A DNA stretch of 64,000 nt from Oxalobacteraceae bacterium OTU3CAMAD1 (GTDB lineage: Bacteria; Pseudomonadota; Gammaproteobacteria; Burkholderiales; Burkholderiaceae_D): contig CP099650.1 of NCBI GenBank assembly GCA_024123915.1, positions 3,906,001-3,970,000 on the forward strand. Direction: 5' to 3'. A program made the position numbers and the translations under genes. Each line of letters opens with the position of its first letter. Position 1 is the first letter of the stretch. This document shows, piece by piece, positions 33,067 through 42,671 of this stretch. The notes under the pieces were generated by a model. That model did no database searches. It was not told the origin of the DNA and saw only the letters and a program-made list of their open reading frames with translations.

Positions 33067-34389
33067 ATGAGCAATCCGTCCATCGCCGCGCGACAGCCTG
33101 CGGCATCCGTCCTCGAGGGGGCGTACAAAAAGGCGACGTGGCACCTGATACCGTTTATCTTCGTCTGCTACTTCTTTAACTACCTCGACCGCGTTAATGT
33201 GGGCTTCGCCAAGCTGGAAATGCTCGACGCGCTCAAGCTGAGCAACACCGTCTACGGCCTCGGCGCCGGTATCTTCTTCATCGGCTACGTGCTGAGCGGC
33301 GTGCCGAGCAACCTCATCCTCCACAAACTCGGCGCGCGGCGCTGGATCGCGGTGATGATGGTGGCGTGGGGCGCCTTGTCCGCCTGCATGCTGTTCGTGA
33401 CGACGCCGCTGTCGTTCTACGTGCTGCGCTTCTTCACCGGCGTGGCGGAGGCCGGCTTCTTCCCCGGCATGGTGCTGTACTTCACGCATTGGTTCCCTTC
33501 GCAGAAGCGCGGCCAGGTGATGGCGCTGTTCATGTCGGCGATTCCGATCTCCGGCCTGATCGGCGGCCCGCTGTCGGGTTGGATGCTGGCGCACTTTTCG
33601 GCCGGCCAGGGCGGGATGATGGGCTGGCAGTGGCTGTTCCTGCTGCAAGGCCTGCCGACCGTGCTGCTCGGCATAGGCGTGTATTTCTACTTGAACGATG
33701 GCATTTCGCAGGCCAAATGGCTGAGCGCCGACGAGAAACGCGCGATGCAGGACGCCTTGGCCGCCGATGAAAAGCAGCGCCAGTCCACCAGCACGGTCGG
33801 CCAGTCGTTCGGCGATGTGCTGCGCAACGGTAATGTGTGGATGCTGGGCGTGATTTACTTCTGTATCCAGATGGGCGTGTACGCGATCAATTTCTGGCTG
33901 CCGTCGATCATCAAGTCGCTCGGCTACCAGAGCGCGGTCACGGTCGGCTGGCTGAGCGCCGTGCCGTATCTGTTCGCCGCCGTTTTCATGATTTGGGCCG
34001 GACGTTCGGCCGACCGCCACGGCGAGCGACGCTGGCACGTCACCGCGCCAATGCTGATGGGGCTGGTTGGTTTGACCCTGGCGGCCAATTTCTCCAGCAA
34101 TCCGGTGATCGTCATCGCCGGCCTGAGCATGGCGACCATGGGCGCGCTGGCGGCATTGTCGATGTTCTGGGCGCTGCCGGCGGCCTTCCTGGGCAGCGCG
34201 GCGGCGGCGGGCGGCCTGGCGCTGATTAATTCGCTCGGCCAGATCGCCGGTTTCGTCAGCCCGTTCCTGGTCGGCTGGATCAAGGATGCGACCCAGAGCA
34301 CCGACGTGGCGCTGTATATTCTGTCCAGCGTGATGCTGCTTGGTGCGATACTCGTGTTGCGTGTGCCGGCCAGGCTGGTCAATCGATAG
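33067..34389 (+). CDS. MFS transporter of the sugar-acid (ACS/GudP-type) family
   Basis: 440 residues with twelve predicted helices. FNYLDRVNVGFAKLEM after helix 1 and the pattern GIFFIGYVLSGVPSNLILHKLGARRWIAVMM are characteristic of the anion:cation symporter family that includes glucarate/galactarate (GudP, GarP), tartrate and phthalate transporters. CdaR and GarK on either side favour a hexarate or glycerate substrate. The ATG at 33067 follows TTAGGAGACCTGGA. In-frame sequence upstream is not typical of the family and was left out. The glycerate kinase start is 11 bases after the stop. Confidence 0.87.
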   Translation: MSNPSIAARQPAASVLEGAYKKATWHLIPFIFVCYFFNYLDRVNVGFAKLEMLDALKLSNTVYGLGAGIFFIGYVLSGVPSNLILHKLGARRWIAVMMVAWGALSACMLFVTTPLSFYVLRFFTGVAEAGFFPGMVLYFTHWFPSQKRGQVMALFMSAIPISGLIGGPLSGWMLAHFSAGQGGMMGWQWLFLLQGLPTVLLGIGVYFYLNDGISQAKWLSADEKRAMQDALAADEKQRQSTSTVGQSFGDVLRNGNVWMLGVIYFCIQMGVYAINFWLPSIIKSLGYQSAVTVGWLSAVPYLFAAVFMIWAGRSADRHGERRWHVTAPMLMGLVGLTLAANFSSNPVIVIAGLSMATMGALAALSMFWALPAAFLGSAAAAGGLALINSLGQIAGFVSPFLVGWIKDATQSTDVALYILSSVMLLGAILVLRVPARLVNR

Positions 34390-34400
34390 TGGGAGTACCG

Positions 34401-35546
34401 ATGAAAATCGTCATAGCGCCTGATTCGTATAAAGAGAGCCTGTCGGCGATGGCCGTCGCCAACGAGATCGAGGCCGGCTTTCGCGAGATTTTTCCCGACG
34501 CCGACTACCTCAAGGTGCCGGTGGCCGATGGCGGCGAAGGCACCGTGCAGGCGATGATCGACGCCAGCGGCGGGCGCCTGGTCGAATTGCGCGTGCGCGG
34601 TCCGCTGGGCGAGCCGGTATCGGCATTCTACGGGATGATGGGCGACGGCGAGACGGCGGTGATCGAGATGGCCGCCGCCAGCGGCCTTGAACTGGTGCCG
34701 GTGGCGCTGCGCGATCCGATGCGCACCACCAGCTACGGCACCGGCGAGTTGATACGCGACGCGCTCGACGCCGGCGCGCGGCGCTTCGTGCTGGGCGTCG
34801 GCGGCAGCGCCACCAACGACGGCGGCGCCGGCATGCTGCAGGCCCTGGGCGGGCGCCTGCTGGACGGCGCCGGCAAGGACCTGGCGCCGGGCGGCGGCGC
34901 GCTGGCGACCTTGGACAGGATCGATTTGTCGGCGCTCGACGCCCGCATCGCGGATTGCCTGTTCGATGTCGCCTGCGACGTCAGTAATCCGTTGGTCGGG
35001 CCGCAGGGCGCCTCGCACATCTTCGGGCCGCAAAAAGGCGCGACGCCGGAGATGGTCGAGCAGCTGGACGCCGGCTTGCGCCACTACGCCGACATCATCG
35101 CCCGCGATCTGGAGCGGCCGGTGGCCGACGTGCCGGGCGCCGGCGCCGGCGGCGGCATCGGCGCGGCGATGCTGGTGTTCCTGGGCGGACGGCTGCGGCC
35201 CGGCAGCGAGATCGTGACCGCCGCCGTGGGCCTGGACGCGGCCGTGGCGGACGCCGATCTGATAGTGACCGGCGAGGGCCGGATCGACAGCCAGACCATC
35301 CACGGCAAAACGCCGGTCGGCGTGGCGCGGGTGGCGCGGCGCCACGGTGTGCCGGTGATCGCCATCGCCGGCTGCCTGGCGCCCGGCGCGGCGGCGGTGC
35401 ACGAGCACGGGATAGACGCCGTCTTCGGCGCCGTCAGCCGTCCGTGCACGGTCGAGCAGGCGCTGGCCGACGCGGCGCGCAATGTGCGCGTGTCGGCGCG
35501 CAACATCGCAGCCGTATTGCGCTTGGGGAGCACGCTAGGGTTGTGA
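34401..35546 (+). CDS. garK: Glycerate 2-kinase
   Basis: 381 residues of glycerate kinase type 1: MKIVIAPDSYKESLSA, VPVADGGEGTVQAM, GVGGSATNDGGAGMLQALGG and the ATP-site region TGEGRIDSQTIHGKTPVGVA. It phosphorylates D-glycerate to 2-phosphoglycerate, the exit from the glucarate/galactarate pathway into glycolysis. GGGAGTACCG precedes the ATG at 34401. It is in an operon with the MFS transporter. The dehydratases, aldolase and tartronate semialdehyde reductase expected in a complete pathway are not in this window. Confidence 0.93.
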   Translation: MKIVIAPDSYKESLSAMAVANEIEAGFREIFPDADYLKVPVADGGEGTVQAMIDASGGRLVELRVRGPLGEPVSAFYGMMGDGETAVIEMAAASGLELVPVALRDPMRTTSYGTGELIRDALDAGARRFVLGVGGSATNDGGAGMLQALGGRLLDGAGKDLAPGGGALATLDRIDLSALDARIADCLFDVACDVSNPLVGPQGASHIFGPQKGATPEMVEQLDAGLRHYADIIARDLERPVADVPGAGAGGGIGAAMLVFLGGRLRPGSEIVTAAVGLDAAVADADLIVTGEGRIDSQTIHGKTPVGVARVARRHGVPVIAIAGCLAPGAAAVHEHGIDAVFGAVSRPCTVEQALADAARNVRVSARNIAAVLRLGSTLGL

Positions 35547-35589
35547 TAAAGTTTCTTCCTGAGTAAGAAACCGGTCAGGAAGGACTTTT

Positions 35590-38289
35590 ATGGGGCAGGA
35601 GCGTGGGAACCAGGGGTATGTGGCCACGTTGCCAACCATCCGATCGCAGATTTACAGTCTGGTTTGGGCCTGCGCATTGCCAGCCATCATAGGGTTTGCG
35701 CTGCTGACCGATAATTTTTACGAGCGCGAGCGCACCCAGATCAAGCAGGACACCTTGATCACCGCGCGCGCGCTGATCCAGGCGGTGGACCGGGACCTGA
35801 ACACCGGGATCACCGTGGCGCTGGCGCTGGCCAACTCGCCCAGTCTCGATAGCGGCGACATCGCCGCTTTCTACAAGCAGGCCTCCAGCGTGCTGCGGCC
35901 TGAATTCCCCGGCTTTAATTTCGTCCTGAGCGACCGCGATTCGGTGCAGTTGATGAATACCGCGCGGCCCTATGGTCCGTTGCTGCCCGATCCCGGCAGC
36001 GCCGAGCGGATCAGCAAGGTGTTCGAGACCGGCAAACCGCTGATCTCCGACCTGTTCATCGGCGGCGCGCTGAAACGGCCGCTGGTGGCCATCCATGTGC
36101 CCGTGGTGCGCGACGGTAAAGTCACCTACGTCATCTCGACCGCCTACGTTCCGGAGCGTCTCGGGCAGGTGCTCAAGGAGCAGCGGCTGCCGCCGAACCG
36201 GGTAATCGCCATCCTCGATTCGAAAGGCGTGATTGTCGCGCGAACGCACGAAGCGGCACGCTTCGTCGGCCACAAGGGCGCGCCAATGCTGCTGGCGAAG
36301 CTGCCTTTCAAACTGGAAGACGCGATCGAGGCGATCACGCTCGAAGGCATTCCCGTGTACTCGATGTTCAGCCGCTCGGTGACCAGCAATTGGGCCGTCG
36401 TCATCGGCGTGCCGAGAAGCGTGGTGCTGTCCGAGATGCTGGCGTCGATCAAGTGGATCACCGCGTTCCTGTTGGTGCTGCTGGCCACCGGCTTCGGCGT
36501 GGCTTGGTACTTCGCGCGCAATATCGCCCGTTCCGTCAGCGCCTTGTCGTCCGCCGTGGTCAGGCTGGCAGGAAAAGGGGGCATGCCGGCGCCGCCCCAG
36601 CGCCTGAGCTTTCGCGAAGCCGACGACGCCATCGCGACACTGCGCACGGTCGAAGCCGAATTGCTGCGCTATCGCCATCACCTGGAAAACCTGATCGAGC
36701 AGCGCACGCTCCAGCTGCAATCGGCGGTGAAGCAGGCGCAGACAGCCAACGCTGCCAAGGACGTTTTCGTCGCCAACATGAGCCATGAGCTGCGCACGCC
36801 CATGAACGCGGTGCTGGGCATGGCCCACCTGCTGGGCACCACCGGCCTGTCGCCCGAGCAGGCCCGCTATCTGGAAATGATACGGGCCTCGGGCCAGTCG
36901 CTGCTGGGCATCCTGAACGATATCCTCGATTTCTCCAAAATGCAGGCCGGGAAGGTGGAGATGCATCCGGTGCGCTTCAATCTGGACGAAGTGCTGCACG
37001 CGCTGGCGACGATCATGAGCGTGAGCGCCGGCGACAAGGATCTGGAATTGTGCATCGGCGTCGAACCCGATGTGCCGCGCGCGCTGGTGGGCGACGCGCT
37101 GCGCCTGCAGCAGGTGCTGGTCAACCTGGCGGGCAACGCCATCAAGTTCACTGAAAGCGGCGAGGTGTCGGTGCTTGTCGAGCTGGTGGCGCCTCTGCCA
37201 CTGACCCTGGGCTTCGTCGTGCGCGACACCGGCATCGGCATGAGCGAGGAGCAGTTGGCCCGCTTGTTCCTGCCCTTTACGCAGGGCGACCTGTCGACCA
37301 CGCGGCGCTTCGGCGGCACCGGTTTGGGACTGACCATTTCCAAGGGACTGGTCGAACTGCTGGGCGGCGATATCGAGGCGCGCAGCACGCCCGGCGCCGG
37401 CAGCGAGTTCCGCTTCACCTTGCCGATGATGGCCGGCGACGAGGCTTCGGCATCGGTGCCGGCGGCGCGCACGGCGCCCGCCGGCCTGCGACTGCTGGTG
37501 GTCGACGATAACCACACCAGCCGCTCGTTCATCTGCAAGACCATCGAGGCCTGGAACTGGGCGTGCGACAGCGTGGCGTCCGGGCCGGAGGCGCTGGAGC
37601 GTTTGCGCGGTGGCGCCCTCTACGACGTGGTGCTGGTCGATTGGCACATGCCCGGCATGGACGGCGTTGAGACGATCAGGGCGATCCAGTCGCAGATGGC
37701 CGATGCCAGCGTGCCTGTCGTTTGCATGGTCAACGCCTATGGGCGCGGGAAGCTGATGGAGGATTTGGCGGAAGTATCCACTTCGGGTTATCTGACGAAA
37801 CCGGTGACGTCTTCCAGCCTGTTCGACGCGGTACAGACGGCGCTCGCGCAGCGCGAGTCGGGCGCGGTCGGCGTGGCGGAGGCGCCGCCTTCGCCGGAGC
37901 TGGCAGGTGTCCGGCTGCTGCTGGTCGAGGACAATCCGATCAACCAGAACGTCGCCAAAGGCATACTCGAACAGGCCGGGGCGGTGGTGGCCGTGGCTGA
38001 AAACGGCGCGGTGGCGGTGGAGCTGCTGCGTGGCGAGCGCTATGATCTGGTGCTGATGGACGTGCAGATGCCGGTGATGGACGGCTTTACCGCCACGCGC
38101 CTGATACGCGAGGAGCTGCGCCTGCAACTACCGGTGATCGCCATGACGGCCGGGGTGATGGAGTCCGAGCGCGAGCAATGCATCGCCGCCGGCATGGACG
38201 ATTTCATCGCCAAGCCTATCGATGTCGAGCAAATGTTCGCGACGATCCAGCGTCATCTGGCGATGGCGGCGGCCGGCCTGCCGCGATAA
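35590..38289 (+). CDS. Hybrid sensor histidine kinase with two receiver domains
   Basis: 899 residues. A membrane helix (about 20-40), an extracytoplasmic sensor resembling dCache/PAS-like folds (45-275), a second helix (about 288-308), HAMP-like linker, a HisKA domain with His399 in [10 protein letters not shown], an HATPase domain ([28 protein letters not shown]), and two receivers. Receiver 2 is canonical with Asp824 ([12 protein letters not shown]). Receiver 1 has phospho-acceptor Asp684 ([12 protein letters not shown]), but the conserved Thr/Ser of the signalling switch is Asn715 ([10 protein letters not shown]), so its output may be altered. No phosphotransfer domain is fused, so a separate HPt protein is expected. 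AAGGACTTTT precedes the ATG. Confidence 0.9.
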   Translation: MGQERGNQGYVATLPTIRSQIYSLVWACALPAIIGFALLTDNFYERERTQIKQDTLITARALIQAVDRDLNTGITVALALANSPSLDSGDIAAFYKQASSVLRPEFPGFNFVLSDRDSVQLMNTARPYGPLLPDPGSAERISKVFETGKPLISDLFIGGALKRPLVAIHVPVVRDGKVTYVISTAYVPERLGQVLKEQRLPPNRVIAILDSKGVIVARTHEAARFVGHKGAPMLLAKLPFKLEDAIEAITLEGIPVYSMFSRSVTSNWAVVIGVPRSVVLSEMLASIKWITAFLLVLLATGFGVAWYFARNIARSVSALSSAVVRLAGKGGMPAPPQRLSFREADDAIATLRTVEAELLRYRHHLENLIEQRTLQLQSAVKQAQTANAAKDVFVANMSHELRTPMNAVLGMAHLLGTTGLSPEQARYLEMIRASGQSLLGILNDILDFSKMQAGKVEMHPVRFNLDEVLHALATIMSVSAGDKDLELCIGVEPDVPRALVGDALRLQQVLVNLAGNAIKFTESGEVSVLVELVAPLPLTLGFVVRDTGIGMSEEQLARLFLPFTQGDLSTTRRFGGTGLGLTISKGLVELLGGDIEARSTPGAGSEFRFTLPMMAGDEASASVPAARTAPAGLRLLVVDDNHTSRSFICKTIEAWNWACDSVASGPEALERLRGGALYDVVLVDWHMPGMDGVETIRAIQSQMADASVPVVCMVNAYGRGKLMEDLAEVSTSGYLTKPVTSSSLFDAVQTALAQRESGAVGVAEAPPSPELAGVRLLLVEDNPINQNVAKGILEQAGAVVAVAENGAVAVELLRGERYDLVLMDVQMPVMDGFTATRLIREELRLQLPVIAMTAGVMESEREQCIAAGMDDFIAKPIDVEQMFATIQRHLAMAAAGLPR

Positions 38290-38427
38290 CCAAAATCGCC
38301 GCCGCGATCAGCTTTCGTGAGCGCGCTTACTTCAGGCATGTTGCCGCTGATTTCCGGCTGATTTCCGAATAAGCTAGATCGGAATTGTTCGTTTTATTAC
38401 GCAAGCCGCCCGTTTATATTGGCGGCC

Positions 38428-38940
38428 ATGAGTACCGTTTCCTTCGCTTCCGCCACGCGCGACACTTTTCTGGGCAGTGAATTCCGCCGCAGTTACGGCT
38501 GGCTGACCGCCAGCATGCAGCGGCTGGTCGGCTCGCGCAACGATGCCGAGGACCTGGCCGCATCCGCCTTCACCGAACTCGCGGGCCTCGATGACGTGAG
38601 CCATATCCGCCAGCCGCGCGCGTTGTTGACCACCATCGCCCGGCGCCTGACCTACGAGTTCTGGCGCCGGCGCGATCTGGAGCGCGAGTATCTGGCCGAG
38701 CTGGCGCTGGTGCCCGAGCAGTTCGACGCTTCGCCGGAGGAGGTGTGCCTGGCGGTGGACGAGCTGCTGCGCATCGACGCGGCGCTGGAGCGCGTCAGCG
38801 CCAGGGCGCGCGAAGCGTTTGTCCTCAGCCAGTTCGAGGAGCTGGGGTATGCGGAGATCGCGCAGCGCCTGGGTGTATCCGTCAGCATGGTTCGCAAATA
38901 TATCGCACAGGCCTTGATGGCATGCTGCGAGTGCGCGTGA
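38428..38940 (+). CDS. FecI-type ECF RNA polymerase sigma factor
   Basis: 170 residues. Region 2 (GWLTASMQRLVGSRNDAEDLAASAFTEL) and region 4 (VSARAREAFVLSQFEELGYAEIAQRLGVSVSMVRKYIAQAL) match iron-starvation-type sigma factors. Its stop overlaps the start of the FecR-like gene (TGATG), the classic FecI-FecR arrangement, and a TonB transducer follows. It probably directs transcription of the receptor and lyase genes. Start chosen at ATG 38428; an in-frame TTG lies nine bases upstream. Confidence 0.88.
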   Translation: MSTVSFASATRDTFLGSEFRRSYGWLTASMQRLVGSRNDAEDLAASAFTELAGLDDVSHIRQPRALLTTIARRLTYEFWRRRDLEREYLAELALVPEQFDASPEEVCLAVDELLRIDAALERVSARAREAFVLSQFEELGYAEIAQRLGVSVSMVRKYIAQALMACCECA

Positions 38941-39875
38941 TGGCGGCGGCATTGTCCCCGCAACGGGAGGCGGTGATGTGGGAGGTGCGCCTGCGCGAAG
39001 GTGACGCCGATGACGCGGCGCTGCGCGGCTTCGAGAGGTGGCGCGGCGCCACGGTGGACAACGCGCAGGCCTGGGACGCCTTGCAGGAGCGGCTGGCGCG
39101 AATGGGCGGCGGCGGATCGCGCGCATCGGCGGCGATGGCGCATGCGCTGCGGGTGCCTTCGACAGAAAGACGACGGGCCATGCGCGGAGCCTTTGCCTTG
39201 CTGGCGCTGGGCGTCGGCGCGTGGGGCGCGCGCGAGGGGGCGCTGGGACTGGGGCTGGACGCCGATTGGCGCAGCCCCGTGGGTGAGCGTGGCGCGGGCG
39301 TCTTGGCAGATGGCACGCCGCTGGCCTACGATGCGGACAGCCGTATCTATCTTGCCGGCAGCGCCGCCGCGCCTTTGCTGGATTTGCGGCAGGGGCAACT
39401 GCTGCTGAAGGCTTCACCGCAATCCATCGGCGTTCTCACCGTCTCCACCGCGCACGGCGCCGTCGTCTCCAGCGGCGCGGTGCTCAATGTCGGCCGGCTG
39501 CGCGAGCGCAGCGTGGTGTCGGTGAAGGCGGGCAGCGCGCTGCTGCGGCCTGTGGGACGTGCCGCCGTGCCGATCGAGGCAGGCCAGACTTTTTATTTCG
39601 ATCGCCATGGCGCCAGGGCCAGCGACCTGTCGTTCGCCGCCGTCAGCGCTTGGACGCGCGGCGTCTTCGTCGCAGACCGCCTGCCGCTGGCGGAACTGCT
39701 GGAGGTCTTCGGGCGCTATCGTGCAGGACTGCTGCGCGCCGGTGGAAAAGCCGCGACCCAGGAGATCAGCGGCTTGTTCCGCCTCGACGATATCGACGGC
39801 GCGCTGCTGCAGGTGGCCGCCGCGTTGCCCGTCAAATTGACGCGGTACGGCCGCTATGTGGCCGTGTTTAGCTAA
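38940..39875 (+). CDS. FecR-type anti-sigma/signal-transducing membrane protein
   Basis: 311 residues. An N-terminal DUF4880-like segment (WEVRLREGDADDAALRGFERWRGATVDNAQAWDALQERL) probably binds the sigma factor. A single hydrophobic segment (GAFALLALGVGAWGA, about 80-100) is followed by the periplasmic FecR domain (GERGAGVLADGTPLAYDADSRIYL ... STAHGAVVSSGAVLNV) and a C-terminal region that resembles an STN fold (RLPLAELLEVFGRYRAGLLR ... ISGLFRLDDIDGALLQVAAALPVKLTRYGRYVAVF). It passes the receptor signal across the inner membrane. Start overlaps the sigma-factor stop. Confidence 0.88.
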   Translation: MAAALSPQREAVMWEVRLREGDADDAALRGFERWRGATVDNAQAWDALQERLARMGGGGSRASAAMAHALRVPSTERRRAMRGAFALLALGVGAWGAREGALGLGLDADWRSPVGERGAGVLADGTPLAYDADSRIYLAGSAAAPLLDLRQGQLLLKASPQSIGVLTVSTAHGAVVSSGAVLNVGRLRERSVVSVKAGSALLRPVGRAAVPIEAGQTFYFDRHGARASDLSFAAVSAWTRGVFVADRLPLAELLEVFGRYRAGLLRAGGKAATQEISGLFRLDDIDGALLQVAAALPVKLTRYGRYVAVFS

Positions 39876-39919
39876 CCCCAACCCGCCCGCTGTTGGCGAT
39901 ACGCTTGCTCCGCCTGTTA

Positions 39920-39946
39920 GGGGTCGTACCCGCAGGGTACGACCCC
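39920..39946. terminator. Perfect hairpin after fecR-like gene
   Basis: A 12-bp perfect stem (GGGGTCGTACCC / GGGTACGACCCC, loop GCA) followed by GTTTGG lies 45 bases after the FecR-like stop. The stem is strong but the U-run is short. It may separate the regulatory pair from the receptor transcript, or be a dispersed hairpin. Confidence 0.55.
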
Positions 39947-40065
39947 GTTTGGCCGTGCGGGTTAAAAAAATATTTTCGCAACGTGCTGACGCTTTTCGAT
40001 TCTCGCCGCACATGTCTTGTGAAGCGCCTCGGTTGAGGTGCATAACCACTCTTGTGAGGCACGTT

Positions 40066-42654
40066 TTGAAGAAACCACACCACATGCTGGCCATCCTGGC
40101 CGCCACCCAATTACTCGCCTTGCCGGCCGCGCTGGCGCAGGACGCCACCCGCCAGCCATATCAAATGGCCGGAGCGCCGCTGGACAAGACGCTCTTGCGC
40201 ATCGCCGCCGAAAGCGGCGTGGCATTGGCGTACGATCCGAAATTGGTGGAGTCGGCCCGCTCGGCGCCGGTCAGTGGCCATTTCAGCGCCACCGAGGCGA
40301 TCACGCGGGCGTTGGAAGGCACGGGCTTCGAGCTCGCCACCAGCGCCGGTGGGCGCACGCTGACGATACGCCGGGCGGCGGCGCCTGTGGCGCCGGTTCG
40401 CTCCATCGCGCCGGTCCAGGCGCCGATTGTGCAGACGTCGCTGCGGCAACCGGTTGCCGCTGTCGCCGCGACGCCGGCCACCGAGGTGCTGGCGCGCGTG
40501 ACGGTCAAAGGCGCCCGCCGCAACAGCGCCGATCAGGAGACTGACAATATCCAGCGCGCGCCGACATCGTCGTACCGCGTGACCGGCGACGAGGCAGAGC
40601 GGCAGAACCTGACGACACTGGAGGATCTACAGCAGCTGATTCCGGGTCTGGTAATACAAAGCACCGATCCGTCCGACACGCAGATCACGATCCGTGGCGT
40701 GGGCGACGGCGGCGGTCAGGCCAGCGGCGACGCCAATATCGGCATGCCGAGCAGCGTGGCGATTTACGTCGACAACGTGTACCTTGCGCGTGCCGGTATG
40801 CTGGGGAATGGCTTGGGCGACATCGCGTATGCCGAGGTGCTGAGCGGTGCGCAGGGTGCGGCCTTCGGCGCCAACGCCACCGGCGGCGTGTTGAATATCC
40901 ATACGCGGGAGCCATCGTTCACGCCCGAGGCATCGGCCACCGTGTCGATCGGAGAAAATGGCTACACGCGCGGACGGGCGATGGTTTCCGGTCCACTGTC
41001 CGATTCCTGGGCGGGGCGCCTGAATCTGGTCTACAGCAACAACGATGGCGCCGTCACCAATGTCCGCAACGGCCATCGTTTGAACGGCGGCTCAAGCACC
41101 GGCGCGCGCGGACAACTGCTGTACAAGCAGGGCGACGCGTTCCGTCTGCGTTTGAGCGCGGACTACAGCAACAGCAACAGCAAGCCGACGCCGGTGCTAC
41201 TGGCCACCAATGTCTTCGGCGGCACCGACGGCTACGTAGCGAGGTCCAAGGCGATCGGGAATAACATCGTGTTCGGTCCGCAGATCGATCTGGACGACGA
41301 AAACCGGGTGCACGTGGTGCAGGGTGGCGCATCGGCGGTGGCGAATTGGCAGCTCGACAGCGGCTACAAGCTGCGCTCCGTGACATCTGTGCGCTACTTC
41401 CGCACCAGGCCAACGATGGCCGACGGCTTCAGCGTCAATATCTATAACAATACCGGCACCCAGGTGCGCGACCATACCTGGTCGCAGGAGCTGCGCCTGG
41501 AATCCCCGGTCGGCGAGGATTTCGACTACGCGGTCGGCCTGAATTACCTGGGCCAGAATCTGGACACGGTGGCGCATACGCGCTATGCGGCCGGCACCCT
41601 GGCCGGTGTTTACTACGGCTCGGCGGCTTACAACAACCTGGATGTGATCCGCTTCGGGAAGCTGCGCGATCATATGCTGTCGCCTTATGCGCAGGGCACC
41701 TGGCACATCGCGCCCGGCTGGGATTTGAACGGCGGCCTGCGCTTCAACTATGAGGAGAAGAGCGGCCAGTTCGTGCGCCTGAACCGCGTCCCCTTCAATT
41801 CGGGCAACCTGAAGGAATACCACCAGCTGCCATCGGGCACGCTGGTGCTGAAGTATCAATTGACGCCGGAATGGAACACCTATCTGGCCGGCTCCTACGG
41901 CGAGAAGTCCGGTGGCCTGAATGTCTCCGCCGGCGCCGCGCGGCAGGCCGGCAACGACTCGCTGTACATCAAGCCGGAGAAGACCAGGACCGCCGAATTG
42001 GGCGTGAAAGGCTCGCTGTGGGACGACAAGGTGACCGTCAAGGCGGACCTGTTCGTGACGGAGATCAGCGACTTCCAGACCCAGGGCTACAATCCGGACG
42101 ACCAGCAGACCTACCTGATGAACGCAGGCAGCTTCCGCTCGCGCGGCGCCGAGACCAGCATCCGGGCGGCGCTCACGCGCAATCTGGAGGTCGATTTCGC
42201 CGCCGTTTACAACGACGCCACCTACACCGACTACGACAACGCGCGCTGCGCGCCGGAGGTGACGCTGTCGCCCAAACCGCCGCCGTCGTGCAACCTCACC
42301 GGCCAGCGTGTGTTCAACGCGCCGAAGGTCACGTGGAACGCCAGTGCGCGCTATAGCTGGCGCAGCGAAAATGGCTTGAACAATTTCGTCGGCGCGCGTT
42401 ATTCCTATCGTGGCTGGATGTACGGCACGGTGGACAATTCTTCGCTCACCCGCGTGAGTAGTTATGGCCTGGCCTCGTTTTCGGCCGGCACCGGTGGTAA
42501 GCTCCAACGCGGCGACTGGAGCGCCTCGCTCTGGGTCAACAACGCCTTCGACAAAACGTACTACCGCCGCCTCTCCAGCGGCGACTACGGAACGGTCTGG
42601 GGCTGGCTGGGCGAGTCGCGCACGATCGGTGCGACTCTGGCTTACAAATACTGA
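40066..42654 (+). CDS. TonB-dependent outer-membrane transducer with STN signalling domain
   Basis: About 862 residues. A signal peptide (MLAILAATQLLALPAALAQ) precedes an STN domain (QMAGAPLDKTLLRIAAESGVALAYDP ... LEGTGFELATSAGGRTLTIRR), a plug (LEDLQQLIPGLVIQS ... IYVDNVYLARAGM ... GAAFGANATGGVLNIHTREP) and a 22-strand barrel ending in aromatic-rich TIGATLAYKY. The STN domain marks receptors that signal through FecR. Placement before a PL26-like lyase suggests import and sensing of rhamnogalacturonan fragments. The start is uncertain: the TTG at 40066 has GAGG six bases upstream and gives a normal signal peptide; ATG at 40084 and ATG at 40012 are alternatives. Confidence 0.88.
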   Translation: MKKPHHMLAILAATQLLALPAALAQDATRQPYQMAGAPLDKTLLRIAAESGVALAYDPKLVESARSAPVSGHFSATEAITRALEGTGFELATSAGGRTLTIRRAAAPVAPVRSIAPVQAPIVQTSLRQPVAAVAATPATEVLARVTVKGARRNSADQETDNIQRAPTSSYRVTGDEAERQNLTTLEDLQQLIPGLVIQSTDPSDTQITIRGVGDGGGQASGDANIGMPSSVAIYVDNVYLARAGMLGNGLGDIAYAEVLSGAQGAAFGANATGGVLNIHTREPSFTPEASATVSIGENGYTRGRAMVSGPLSDSWAGRLNLVYSNNDGAVTNVRNGHRLNGGSSTGARGQLLYKQGDAFRLRLSADYSNSNSKPTPVLLATNVFGGTDGYVARSKAIGNNIVFGPQIDLDDENRVHVVQGGASAVANWQLDSGYKLRSVTSVRYFRTRPTMADGFSVNIYNNTGTQVRDHTWSQELRLESPVGEDFDYAVGLNYLGQNLDTVAHTRYAAGTLAGVYYGSAAYNNLDVIRFGKLRDHMLSPYAQGTWHIAPGWDLNGGLRFNYEEKSGQFVRLNRVPFNSGNLKEYHQLPSGTLVLKYQLTPEWNTYLAGSYGEKSGGLNVSAGAARQAGNDSLYIKPEKTRTAELGVKGSLWDDKVTVKADLFVTEISDFQTQGYNPDDQQTYLMNAGSFRSRGAETSIRAALTRNLEVDFAAVYNDATYTDYDNARCAPEVTLSPKPPPSCNLTGQRVFNAPKVTWNASARYSWRSENGLNNFVGARYSYRGWMYGTVDNSSLTRVSSYGLASFSAGTGGKLQRGDWSASLWVNNAFDKTYYRRLSSGDYGTVWGWLGESRTIGATLAYKY

Positions 42655-42671
42655 GTACGGAGCGGCGGCAA

